Source: an uncultured Oscillospiraceae bacterium (GTDB lineage Bacteria > Bacillota > Clostridia > UBA1381). Taken from it: a DNA stretch of 17,745 nucleotides. The position numbers and the translations under genes were made by a program. Under the pieces are notes generated by a model. That model searched no databases, was not told the DNA's origin, and saw only the letters and a list, made by a program, of their open reading frames with translations. The stretch covers positions 1-17,745 of the forward strand of contig CAMNAT010000011.1 of assembly GCA_946531785.1 (NCBI GenBank), in the 5' to 3' direction. This document shows positions 9,778-17,415 of the stretch, piece by piece. How positions within the stretch are numbered: position 1 is the first letter of the stretch; each line of letters opens with the position of its first letter.

Positions 9778-10557
9778 ATGCTTACCCTTCCGCAAAATAT
9801 CGTCTGCGGCTATTTTGACTGCAGTGAATTTGACGGGCTCACAGCTTCTCCTGTGCGCAAAATAACAAAATACGAGATCGAGCTTTATCTCAGCGATGGG
9901 AAAACGACCATCCGCGATACAACAACACGCGAGATAAAAAAGAACTATATACAAATTTCAAAGCCTGGACAAACAGGGAGCAGTCTGCTGCCGTTTTATA
10001 CCGCTTATGTAAAATTCGATGCCAATGGCGAGCTTGCAGATATTCTATCCGCGCTTCCGTCATATTTCCCTGCAAAACACACGAAAGCTATAAGAGGAAT
10101 AATAGATGAACTGATACTGTTGAATGAATGTTCAAACCGCTTATCTTTATACAGCAGGCTGCTGGCGCTTTTGGATGTAATAATTGCTGATGCGAATATG
10201 CCATCAAAGGTAAGCACCAAAAATTATGAGATCGTCTCAGAGGTAAAACAGTTCATTGAAAACAATGCCTCAAAACCGATAAAGCTCTCCGATATCGCCC
10301 AAAGCATACATCTTAGCAAAATATATTTACACAATATTTTTAAAGAGAGCACAGGCATATCACCGCACGATTATCTCATTAATTGCCGCATTGAAATGGC
10401 AAAGAAGCTTTTATGGGACACTAAGATACCTATTCCTTTAGTCGCAGAACAAGCCGGATTCGGTTGTCAACAGTATTTGAATAAGGTTTTCAAAAAGGAA
10501 ACAGGAATGACACCCGGTGAGTACAGAAAAATATTTCAGATGAATTATATGGCATGA
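9778..10557 (+). CDS. AraC-family regulator with unrecognised N-terminal domain
   Basis: This is a 259-residue transcription regulator. The C-terminal AraC double HTH spans about 150-252: IKLSDIAQSIHLSKIYLHNI and FKESTGISPHDYL in the first half, IPLVAEQAGFGCQQYLNKV and FKKETGMTPGEYRK in the second. The first 145 residues are short for a complete cupin sensor and I do not recognise a ligand motif. The frame continues open to 9370, but that would overlap the divergent DUF5107 gene by almost 300 bases. The ATG at 9778 has AGAGGTGAT just upstream and is the better start. It is divergent from DUF5107 gene A, which is its probable target, and convergent with DUF5107 gene B. Confidence 0.88.
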   Translation: MLTLPQNIVCGYFDCSEFDGLTASPVRKITKYEIELYLSDGKTTIRDTTTREIKKNYIQISKPGQTGSSLLPFYTAYVKFDANGELADILSALPSYFPAKHTKAIRGIIDELILLNECSNRLSLYSRLLALLDVIIADANMPSKVSTKNYEIVSEVKQFIENNASKPIKLSDIAQSIHLSKIYLHNIFKESTGISPHDYLINCRIEMAKKLLWDTKIPIPLVAEQAGFGCQQYLNKVFKKETGMTPGEYRKIFQMNYMA

Positions 10558-10569
10558 GAAGAGAGGTAG

Positions 10570-10607
10570 CCGATAAAGGGCGAAGCATACACTCCGCCCT
10601 TTATCGG
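10570..10607. terminator. Perfect hairpin between convergent genes
   Basis: A 13-base perfect stem (CCGATAAAGGGCG at 10570-10582 with CGCCCTTTATCGG at 10595-10607) and a 12-base loop, lying between the stop codons of the second AraC gene and DUF5107 gene B. Neither side has a good T run, so it may end transcription weakly or protect 3' ends instead. Confidence 0.6.
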
Positions 10608-10608
10608 A

Positions 10609-13600
10609 TTACGAGATCGTGATAGTTTCCTTTATGTTGTTAAATATATATACAGAAAACTCATGCTTTTGAATTTCCTTTATCTTATCAATACACTTCT
10701 CCGCCTCATTGAAGCTTCCAAGTCCCAAAAGCGCAAATGCTTTTAGCGTATATCCGTTGATAAGGTTGTTTTTTTCAATGTCATCCTCAAACGGCATAGG
10801 CGACGGCGATCCCACGCCGTAATATGTCCTTCTGTCACAGTTGTTGATACTGTTATTACCAACAGCTATCATTTCTTCCAGCACTTCTCTTGCCTCAGAG
10901 AATTTACCAAGCTTTCTGAGAGCCATTGCACGGAATAATGATATCTCTGATACTGCTGCTTTATACACCGCAGCAGATTCATAATACTCTTTTGCTTCGC
11001 CGCCCAGTCTTTCGGTCAATATTCCAAGATAATAATATATGTGCGCCTCCTGATTAAAGAAGGTCTTTGCCTCGCCGTAGGACTGCGGCATATTGATACC
11101 ATTCAGATATATCTCTTCCGCTTTTTTCAGATCACCGCTATCCATAAGCCTGTTGCCATACAAAACATGCATCCATGCGTGCAGCTTTGTCAGCTTACCC
11201 TCGCCTCCCTCGTAAATATGGAAACGATGCTGCTTTGCCATGTCTATTGCAGTTTCATACTCCCCTGCAAGACATTTTAATGTTATCATATCAAGATAGC
11301 AGTCATCGCGCTTAAAAGCAACTTTTTCAAATTTATCATATACACTCATCCGATGGCGCGGAGAGAAATCCATATTCTTGAGAAGCTGCTGATATTCCAT
11401 TATCAATCTTGGTTCTTCCGGCAAATATCTGATCGCATTTTCCATACAGAGCTTTGCGCCTAAATAATCATGTTTTTTATCAAAATACGCCAGCGCAAGG
11501 TTTCGGTATGCTTTTGCGTACTCAGGTGCCAGCTCTATCGCCTTTTCCCATAACGAGATTGCCCTGTCGCAGTCGAACCGATCATAGTAAAGGCATCCGA
11601 GGTAATAATATGCTTTTGCGCCATTCGGGTTTGTTTCTATCGCGTGATCAAGAATCGCAATATCCATGATTCGTGATGGGAAACAATAGCCCTCATCCAT
11701 ATTCTCCGCTTGTTTTAACGCTTCGAGAGCTTTTTGTGCTTTACCAAGCTTTGAATAGCAGTATGCCTTATAATATAAATAAAGCGGATACTCCTGATCT
11801 GAAAGCTCAATAGCAGCTATAGCGTCATCATAAAAGCCCGCAGATATATACGCTTGCGCAACATCAATAAAATTCTCAGGCTTTGCTCCAAAAATTTCAT
11901 TTATCTCATCTCTGTTGTTTTTGATAAAGGACTGTTCGATTCTTGCCTGCATGTCCAGTGCATCAAGCTCCGTCACTTTATGTATCATCCGGACAGCTTT
12001 TTCCTCCTCGCACATATGCCGGCAGACAGCTGCTTTTAAATTCATGGCTCTTGTGTTGCCGCTGTTGAGAGAGATCGATTCTTCGATATTTCTCTTCGCA
12101 TCGCTGAATCTGCCCTTTACACAGTCAATTTCAGCCAGAGCAAAGTATGCGGCGCTCCTGTATGAGTAATCCCAGCCTGCGCGATATAGGATATCATAAG
12201 CCTCCTCAAGTTTTCCAAGATATTTAAGCGCAATTCCTTTAAGATAAAAAGCTTCAACATAGTCCGGATGCTGATTTCGGGATGTAAGTCTTACTATCGC
12301 TGCATCAGCATATTCTATACAGCTCGTAAAATCCCCATTTTTCAGTGAACACCTTGCCATAGCAGTATTGCAGCGAATGTCGCCCGGATCTCGCTTTAAT
12401 CCCTCAATATAATAATCGCTTGCACTATAGTTATGCTGCTTGTACTGCTCTAAATGGAGTCCGTTTATATAAAGCTCTTCTACCGATTCTATTTCACTTG
12501 GCCTTTTAACAGGCTGACGCGGAGTGATCGGCTGCTTTTGTCCCCTTATATATGTTTTGTAATCAACCAGCACTTTTCCATCTAATGAACACAAAGAAAC
12601 TGTAATATCTTCAAGCCTCATATCACCGATTGGAATTTCTTTAAGATATGCTTTGTCAGGGCTTAGATCAGCTGTCTCGCTGAATATGATGCTCCCCTTA
12701 TGGTTTACTGTCACCGACGCATTTTTAAATACACCTGTCACATTAAAGCCGAAGAATAACTTGTTTTTTCGCTGCTCAACATTTACCGCAGCGTCTATGG
12801 TTGCATTTTTCACATCGCCTATATCCCTTATCGGATACCAATATTGTTCAAATTCTTTGGTTTCGTATGGCGCGATCCATGTGAAATCAGGCTGATTATC
12901 CGTAAATACGCCGGTCATGAGCTCAATATACGGGCCGTTCTCATCCGTTAGATTTGAACACCACATATCACCGAAATCACCTTTCCCCCAATGCCACATT
13001 TTCTTGCCCGGAGCAATATAATGATTCGCTATTGTCGCTATGCCTTTATCTTTACCCCCATCATAACCGGCAATAAAATCCATATCAGACTGACCCTGTG
13101 AAACGAGAAAGGACGACGGCACCCTTACAGCATCGTAGCGTGAAAGATCAGTTCCCGAGCCGTAATCAAACGGCCGCGCGGTATGGTATATCCCCTTTGC
13201 AACAGGCCAACTCATCACACAGCGCCTGTCATGATCGTTGACCCACTCAACATCCGGCGGAAATATTGTACGGTATGTTTCATTTACCGGTACGGCAAGG
13301 TTTGCCCACCACATGAATATCTGTTTCTGATCAGTACGGTTATATACTTTTACCTTCGCTTTAATATACGATCTTCCCGGCTCTACAGTAATACCCGCCA
13401 TACCTTTCATGCGATAAAACGGATCGACCTCGCCTGTCCACACAGTTTTTGATCCATCCGTATTTTCTTCCGTAACAGCTTCAAGTTTCATAAAGGTTGT
13501 CGGACGATGATGCTGCGGCCAGTTAAATTCTATACCGCCGGATATCCACGGTCCGGCCAGTCCTACAAGTGCAGGCTTTACAACCTCATTATAATAGATA

Positions 13601-13872
13601 AAGTCATCGTTATTTGTTTTATCAAGCCCGCGCAGGATCTTCCCGCCAAGCTCCGGAGCAACCTGAGTTTTTATATACTCATTCTCCAGCGTGATAATGT
13701 CATACTCCACATCCTGCTTTACATCGCTGATACTATCCGAAAAAGGCAACGGATAAAGTCTTCCGCTTGCACCCTGATACGGCTTATGTTCAAAAAACAT
13801 AGGCAGTCTTATCGGCTTTGCCGGAACATATGTTGGTATCTTCACTTTTTCTCTTTTCAATTTAACAGACAT
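10609..13872 (-). CDS. DUF5107 domain plus TPR protein (paralogue B)
   Basis: This is a 1087-residue, probably cytoplasmic protein colinear with the gene at 6448-9663. It shares the N-terminal IPTY and LPMF motifs, APELGGKILRGLDK (72-85), WISGGIEFNWPQHHR (109-123, Glu115), MWWANLAVPVNETYR and SWIAPYETKEFEQYWYP-like sequence. It then has many canonical TPR units from about 470 (for example AKAYYYLGCLYYDRFDCDRA, then AIELAPEYAKAYRNLALAYF). The frame is open to an ATG at 13938, but the promoter -10 box (13906-13911) lies inside that extension. The ATG at 13872, 7 bases after AAGGGGG, also aligns with the start of paralogue A. No catalytic activity is established to my knowledge. It is divergent from the sensor-HTH regulator at 14040, which probably controls it. 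Confidence 0.88.
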   Translation of the reverse strand: MSVKLKREKVKIPTYVPAKPIRLPMFFEHKPYQGASGRLYPLPFSDSISDVKQDVEYDIITLENEYIKTQVAPELGGKILRGLDKTNNDDFIYYNEVVKPALVGLAGPWISGGIEFNWPQHHRPTTFMKLEAVTEENTDGSKTVWTGEVDPFYRMKGMAGITVEPGRSYIKAKVKVYNRTDQKQIFMWWANLAVPVNETYRTIFPPDVEWVNDHDRRCVMSWPVAKGIYHTARPFDYGSGTDLSRYDAVRVPSSFLVSQGQSDMDFIAGYDGGKDKGIATIANHYIAPGKKMWHWGKGDFGDMWCSNLTDENGPYIELMTGVFTDNQPDFTWIAPYETKEFEQYWYPIRDIGDVKNATIDAAVNVEQRKNKLFFGFNVTGVFKNASVTVNHKGSIIFSETADLSPDKAYLKEIPIGDMRLEDITVSLCSLDGKVLVDYKTYIRGQKQPITPRQPVKRPSEIESVEELYINGLHLEQYKQHNYSASDYYIEGLKRDPGDIRCNTAMARCSLKNGDFTSCIEYADAAIVRLTSRNQHPDYVEAFYLKGIALKYLGKLEEAYDILYRAGWDYSYRSAAYFALAEIDCVKGRFSDAKRNIEESISLNSGNTRAMNLKAAVCRHMCEEEKAVRMIHKVTELDALDMQARIEQSFIKNNRDEINEIFGAKPENFIDVAQAYISAGFYDDAIAAIELSDQEYPLYLYYKAYCYSKLGKAQKALEALKQAENMDEGYCFPSRIMDIAILDHAIETNPNGAKAYYYLGCLYYDRFDCDRAISLWEKAIELAPEYAKAYRNLALAYFDKKHDYLGAKLCMENAIRYLPEEPRLIMEYQQLLKNMDFSPRHRMSVYDKFEKVAFKRDDCYLDMITLKCLAGEYETAIDMAKQHRFHIYEGGEGKLTKLHAWMHVLYGNRLMDSGDLKKAEEIYLNGINMPQSYGEAKTFFNQEAHIYYYLGILTERLGGEAKEYYESAAVYKAAVSEISLFRAMALRKLGKFSEAREVLEEMIAVGNNSINNCDRRTYYGVGSPSPMPFEDDIEKNNLINGYTLKAFALLGLGSFNEAEKCIDKIKEIQKHEFSVYIFNNIKETITIS

Positions 13873-13905
13873 ATGAACGCCCCCTTGCATTTTATTATTG
13901 ATATA

Positions 13906-13934
13906 ATTGTAATAAAAATTGTAATAAATCTCAA
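13906..13934 (-). promoter_or_regulatory. Promoter of DUF5107 gene B
   Basis: Read on the minus strand: TTGAGA (13934-13929), a 17-base spacer and TACAAT (13911-13906), followed by a 33-base leader to the ATG at 13872. A 12-base-period direct repeat overlaps the -10 box and spacer, so a bound protein here could repress. Confidence 0.65.
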
Positions 13935-13973
13935 GCAAGAAAAAAACGAATTTAAAAACATGTTTTTTTGTAC

Positions 13974-14002
13974 TTGTTTTTAATGATGGATTGTGTTAAA
14001 AT
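13974..14002 (+). promoter_or_regulatory. Promoter of the sensor-HTH regulator gene
   Basis: TTGTTT (13974-13979), a 17-base spacer and TAAAAT (13997-14002). The palindrome at 13954-13967 lies just upstream of the -35 box, a position suited to autoregulation. Confidence 0.6.
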
Positions 14003-14039
14003 TATGTGTGTTGGAAACTTCTCATAATGAGGTGATGTT

Positions 14040-15200
14040 ATGTCTTTATTTATAATATGCCAGCCGAGCTATTCCACAAGCAGCTGGTACAGCCAAATTA
14101 TGAGCGGTATACTAAGCGAAAAGAGGTCAAAGCGTTTTTCCGTAATAATACTCGACCAGATAGACGATATAAGAAATTTTGAGGTCGGTGACGATGACGC
14201 GCTTATAATAATTAGTTCAAGTGATACTTGGCTCGAATCCATAATTGATGCTTCCGAATCATTTTTCAGCAACAGAATAATTGTTATAGGCAATTTTGAA
14301 CCACCTGTGAATGGAAGAAACTACAGCATTGTTTCCTCTGATATTGTCTCTGACACCTTCAATCTGCTGTCATATTTCCATTCTTATAAAAAGGAAAAAA
14401 TAGCCCTTTACGGTGTAAATCCGAGCTCGGCATCAGATACTGCCAGAAAAAAGAGTTTTTTACAATTTGGCGGATTAGATAATGATGTCTATATTAATCA
14501 TGCCAATTTGAAAAATTGCTTTTTAAATTTTTATTCTTCCTTTAATGATTATGATGCGATATTATGCGCTAATGACTACTGCGCGATCTCGCTCATGATG
14601 CATTTAAAAGAACATGGTCTGACGCCGCCTTTTATTGCAAGCTGCGGTGAATCGCATCTTGCAAAAGCATTTACGCCAACCATTACCAATCTAAAATCCA
14701 ATTACACGGAATTTGGCAGGAAAGCTATCAGCTTGTACAAAGAACTTCGGTACGACAATAGTGTTTCTTTAATAAAAATCAGTCTTGTATCAGAAATCTC
14801 TATAGGCGAAACTACAAACGGTCTGCCTTTTATACCGCGTACAAAAAGAATTATTAAAAACAGCACTCAAAACACTGATGATCTTTTCTATTCAGATACA
14901 GAGATCACCGAGATGCTGCTGGTGGAAAAGCTACTGACGGAGTGCGACGAAACCTCACTTGCTATTCTCAAATACATTATATGCGGGCTGACCTATCAAG
15001 AAATATCAGAAAGATTCTACATGTCTGTAAATGGTATAAAATATATTGCAAAAAAGATGTTTGACCTATGCGGCGTGACATCAAAAAAAGAATTCTTATG
15101 CCTTGTATTAAAATATATTAATAACGCAATCCCCGAACAAAGAATTGCCTTTGGCAATTCTAGCGCGCATTGCGCGCGTTTGCAACCCGAAAGAAATTGA
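14040..15200 (+). CDS. LacI-like sensor domain fused to C-terminal LuxR-like HTH regulator
   Basis: This is a 386-residue transcription regulator with reversed order. Residues 1-262 resemble the periplasmic-binding-like sugar sensor of LacI/GalR proteins (YDAILCANDYCAISLMMHLK at 171-190, then TITNLKSNYTEFGRKAISLY at 214-233). There is no N-terminal HTH: the protein starts straight at the first strand (MSLFIICQPS). Residues about 300-362 form a LuxR/GerE-like HTH (LAILKYIICGLTYQEISERF, MSVNGIKYIAKKMFDLCGV). No signal peptide is seen, so it acts in the cytoplasm. GAGGTGAT precedes the ATG. The last 19 codons (368-386) lie in a palindromic element and are probably not ancestral. It is divergent from DUF5107 gene B, its likely target, and convergent with the DUF5696-like gene. 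The sugar effector is inferred from the sensor fold. Confidence 0.85.
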   Translation: MSLFIICQPSYSTSSWYSQIMSGILSEKRSKRFSVIILDQIDDIRNFEVGDDDALIIISSSDTWLESIIDASESFFSNRIIVIGNFEPPVNGRNYSIVSSDIVSDTFNLLSYFHSYKKEKIALYGVNPSSASDTARKKSFLQFGGLDNDVYINHANLKNCFLNFYSSFNDYDAILCANDYCAISLMMHLKEHGLTPPFIASCGESHLAKAFTPTITNLKSNYTEFGRKAISLYKELRYDNSVSLIKISLVSEISIGETTNGLPFIPRTKRIIKNSTQNTDDLFYSDTEITEMLLVEKLLTECDETSLAILKYIICGLTYQEISERFYMSVNGIKYIAKKMFDLCGVTSKKEFLCLVLKYINNAIPEQRIAFGNSSAHCARLQPERN

Positions 15201-15220
15201 TGCGCTAGCAGCAATTTCTT
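15141..15220. repeat. Compound palindromic element overlapping the regulator 3' end
   Basis: Three hairpins are packed in 80 bases: AGAATTGCC-ttt-GGCAATTCT (15141-15161), GCGCGC-att-GCGCGC (15163-15177), and AAGAAATTG/CAATTTCTT (15191-15199 with 15212-15220) with an inner TGC-GCTA-GCA. CTAGCGC at 15160-15166 is also the reverse complement of GCGCTAG at 15202-15208. The composition is unlike the AT-rich gene around it. It looks like a REP-type or small mobile palindromic repeat that has replaced the original stop codon of the regulator gene. Only one copy is present in this window, so repetition in the genome is not shown. Confidence 0.55.
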
Positions 15221-15234
15221 ATAAGGTAAACAAG

Positions 15235-15271
15235 CGATCGGACGGCATCCTCTTACTATGCCGTCCGATCG
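15235..15271 (+). terminator. Rho-independent terminator of the sensor-HTH regulator
   Basis: A perfect 14-base stem (CGATCGGACGGCAT at 15235-15248 with ATGCCGTCCGATCG at 15258-15271), a 9-base loop, then TATTTTTTATTT. The T run lies on the plus-strand side, so it mainly ends the regulator transcript. Confidence 0.9.
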
Positions 15272-15293
15272 TATTTTTTATTTATATTGACAT

Positions 15294-16931
15294 TTATATC
15301 TTTAAAACCGTTCCGTCAGAATAAACCGTTTCTGTTTCTCCATTATTCACATACCGAAAGTGCTCAATAAATTCTTTCTGTAAATGCCTGTATTTCTTAT
15401 ATTCATCATATGCCTCTTTGATCTTTGAAACACTGTATTTTAACTGCTCATCCGTGTCACAGCACATATCCTCTTTTCCAAGCCATTCATCCTGATTACT
15501 GCCTTCAAGGAAACGCGAATAGAAATAAAAGATCGGTCTGCCGCCGTATGCCATCAGCTTTTTGCGGCTGCTGTCATCTTTAAGAGTATAGTTTACTGTT
15601 GCCGTCGATGGATTTGAAAGAATTATACCATGATACACGAGCTGCCACAGCGGTATTTCCTCATCAAACAAATTATCAGTATTTTCGGAAAATGCCGTAT
15701 ACAGCGCATAGTCAAGATACGGTGCGGCAAAATCAAATGCCCCCTCTGAGGCAAAGCCGCCAAACAAATCATGCGAAAGCGCTCCTATTTTTTGATATAA
15801 TTTCTCCGTTTCATTTTCATTTACAGGATGCTTTTCATCGTAACATCGTCTTAACGGTACAACGCTTATAACATCAATATAATGCAAGCCTGAAAAGCCC
15901 AGTTCTGCAACACGCGGAAGCTCCTGTTTTGCTATATCATATGCCTTTATAGGACACAAGTTATACATTCTGCCCCCGCTCCACGCAAAATTGTCCCACG
16001 ATGAATATTCACCGTTTGCATCTTTGACTACATAATCCTTGGGGATTTCTGATATATTATACCAGTCTGTGCTATTGGTGTGGCATACTATTTGGTAGCC
16101 GCCATCCTGTGCATACCGTATAAGCTCTCTTAGTTTTTCTTCACCACCGAGCTTCTCCTCAACCGGAAACATCCGCGGCCAACATCCATCATGTCCGCTC
16201 TTGTTCCAGCCTACAAGACAAAGCTGCGCCTTATCTATTCCCTGTCGTTTAAGCTCGTCAATAATGTCCCTTATCCTATCAAAGCTGCAAGCAACATGCA
16301 TCTCAGGCTCATTTTCCGGTGTCTGCTCCAAAACCTTTGACGGTGCAGGCTTCCACCCCATTCTTATGCGGATTTCAACCGAGTCCGCCGCATATTCAAG
16401 CGCAGAATTGTTTTTGATCCGCTCTTTTATGGGGCGGCACGCGCCGCGTTCAAGCTGATAATTCCTATACTCACGCGCCATATCGTTATAATCGGCCGTA
16501 TCCGGCAGTATATGAACTTCAAAGGATATATCCTCATATGGCTTATCCCCATCCAGAATCGTCCTTAGTGCGAGCTCATACTTTCCGTTCTTTACACCCA
16601 TGCGAACATAAAAGCAGTTTTTCATACCAACAGCTATGATAAGAACGGTAAATCCATTCTTCTTTACTCCTATAATCGGCATTAAATTCTGCTTTAATAT
16701 ATGCTCTTCATCAGCTTTATCGGTAAAACGGCATAGCTGACTGCCGGTCTTAGCCGCATCGGCTATTACATAGTATCCGTCATCGCCGACTTTTGCCTCA
16801 AATTCCTCATCGGTAATTTCTATATATTTCTTACCTATACCGATCTGTTCTTTGGGGATAGTAAGCTTTATTAGCTTATCTTTTTTTGTTATTATAGGAT
16901 CATATACCTTACCGTTATTATCTGAAATCAT
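15294..16931 (-). CDS. Cytoplasmic glycosidase-like protein, DUF5696/GH101-like
   Basis: This is a 545-residue protein without a signal peptide. Residues about 1-165 are a beta-rich N-terminal part (ending MAREYRNYQLERG). A TIM-barrel-like catalytic region follows, with LVGWNKSGHDGCWPR (239-253), FPVEEKLGGEEKLRELI (255-271), GLHYIDVISVVPLRRCYD (348-365) and GGFASEGAFDFAAPYLDY (391-408). Asp353 and Glu396 are candidate nucleophile and acid/base residues, by analogy with GH101/GH129-related families. I place it there from remembered motifs, and the substrate is unknown. The ATG at 16931 overlaps the stop of the upstream remnant (TGATG), suggesting translational coupling; a TTG at 16934 is a possible alternative, 7 bases from GGAGG. 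It is convergent with the regulator at 14040-15200. Confidence 0.8.
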   Translation of the reverse strand: MISDNNGKVYDPIITKKDKLIKLTIPKEQIGIGKKYIEITDEEFEAKVGDDGYYVIADAAKTGSQLCRFTDKADEEHILKQNLMPIIGVKKNGFTVLIIAVGMKNCFYVRMGVKNGKYELALRTILDGDKPYEDISFEVHILPDTADYNDMAREYRNYQLERGACRPIKERIKNNSALEYAADSVEIRIRMGWKPAPSKVLEQTPENEPEMHVACSFDRIRDIIDELKRQGIDKAQLCLVGWNKSGHDGCWPRMFPVEEKLGGEEKLRELIRYAQDGGYQIVCHTNSTDWYNISEIPKDYVVKDANGEYSSWDNFAWSGGRMYNLCPIKAYDIAKQELPRVAELGFSGLHYIDVISVVPLRRCYDEKHPVNENETEKLYQKIGALSHDLFGGFASEGAFDFAAPYLDYALYTAFSENTDNLFDEEIPLWQLVYHGIILSNPSTATVNYTLKDDSSRKKLMAYGGRPIFYFYSRFLEGSNQDEWLGKEDMCCDTDEQLKYSVSKIKEAYDEYKKYRHLQKEFIEHFRYVNNGETETVYSDGTVLKI

Positions 16932-17281
16932 CAACAGAAAACCTCCATTCCTCCCATTTTCTGCTCAGTTCTCTTCCCGCGGTAGATCGTATCATATGCC
17001 ACTTCCGGATTAGTGCTGTTATCCTCAGACATTATCTGTTGATGCCGTCTTTGCGGGAGCGCCAGAAATCCCTCCTCCTCAAGCATCATTGCGATCTTAA
17101 GCTGCGCCATTGGCATAATGGTCTCTTCCATGTTCTGAACAGCCATTGTGCTGTACTGATAATATGTGCTGCCCTCCTCTATGCCACTGTATATACCGCG
17201 CAATATTCTGAAGCATAAGCCTATTACTGTTTTCGTTTCAGGCAGTATTTTTATGATTGCATTACACCTATCAATTAATAT
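16931..17281 (-). pseudogene. Truncated remnant of a 4Fe-4S / epoxyqueuosine-reductase-like protein
   Basis: The open frame runs from about 17314 to a TGA at 16931-16933. Residues that look like a family member begin near 17281: ILPETKTVIGLCFRILRG, then GIEEGSTYYQYSTMAVQNME, then EEEGFLALPQRRHQQIM and NPEVAYDTIYRG. I recognise these as the N-terminal half of a reductase-like family that normally carries two C-terminal 4Fe-4S clusters. Those cysteine motifs are absent and the frame ends at about 120 codons. There is no convincing N-terminal ATG; the best in-frame start is a TTG at 17203, inside the conserved part. It is probably a gene broken at both ends that now serves as leader for the downstream glycosidase gene. 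The family assignment is from memory and moderately sure. Confidence 0.5.
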
Positions 17282-17372
17282 AAAGAAACTTCTCGTGCAA
17301 TATTGCTCAATTTTTTAGAAAAACATGATTTGCTATTTATTTTACACCATATATATGATAAAATCCATAAAA

Positions 17373-17405
17373 AAAACAAACTTAAACTTTAGGAAAACAA
17401 ACTTA
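17373..17405. repeat. 12-base direct repeat spaced by two helical turns
   Basis: AAAACAAACTTA occurs at 17373-17384 and again at 17394-17405, a period of 21 bases. AraC-type proteins bind direct repeats of about this spacing, and a remnant of such a gene follows immediately. The 17315-17415 stretch is otherwise AT-rich and non-coding, with possible plus-strand promoter boxes TTGCTA (17331-17336) and TATGAT (17354-17359). Confidence 0.45.
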
Positions 17406-17415
17406 TTGATTATGA

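Larger units (their letters stand above)
13873..14039. promoter_or_regulatory. Divergent control region between DUF5107 gene B and sensor-HTH regulator
   Basis: This 167-base region holds a promoter for each direction (annotated separately). Between them are a 14-base perfect palindrome, AAAAACATGTTTTT, at 13954-13967, and a direct repeat ATTGTAATAAA at 13906-13916 and 13918-13928 that spans the leftward -10 box and most of the spacer. Both are candidate operators for the adjacent regulator. Confidence 0.6.

Noticed and set aside
13873..13938. A 22-residue extension of DUF5107 paralogue B
   Set aside because: The promoter -10 box falls inside it and paralogue A aligns with the ATG at 13872.
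13507..13983. A 158-codon plus-strand open frame
   Set aside because: It runs antisense to the conserved start of DUF5107 paralogue B and through the promoter region; composition is shadow-like.
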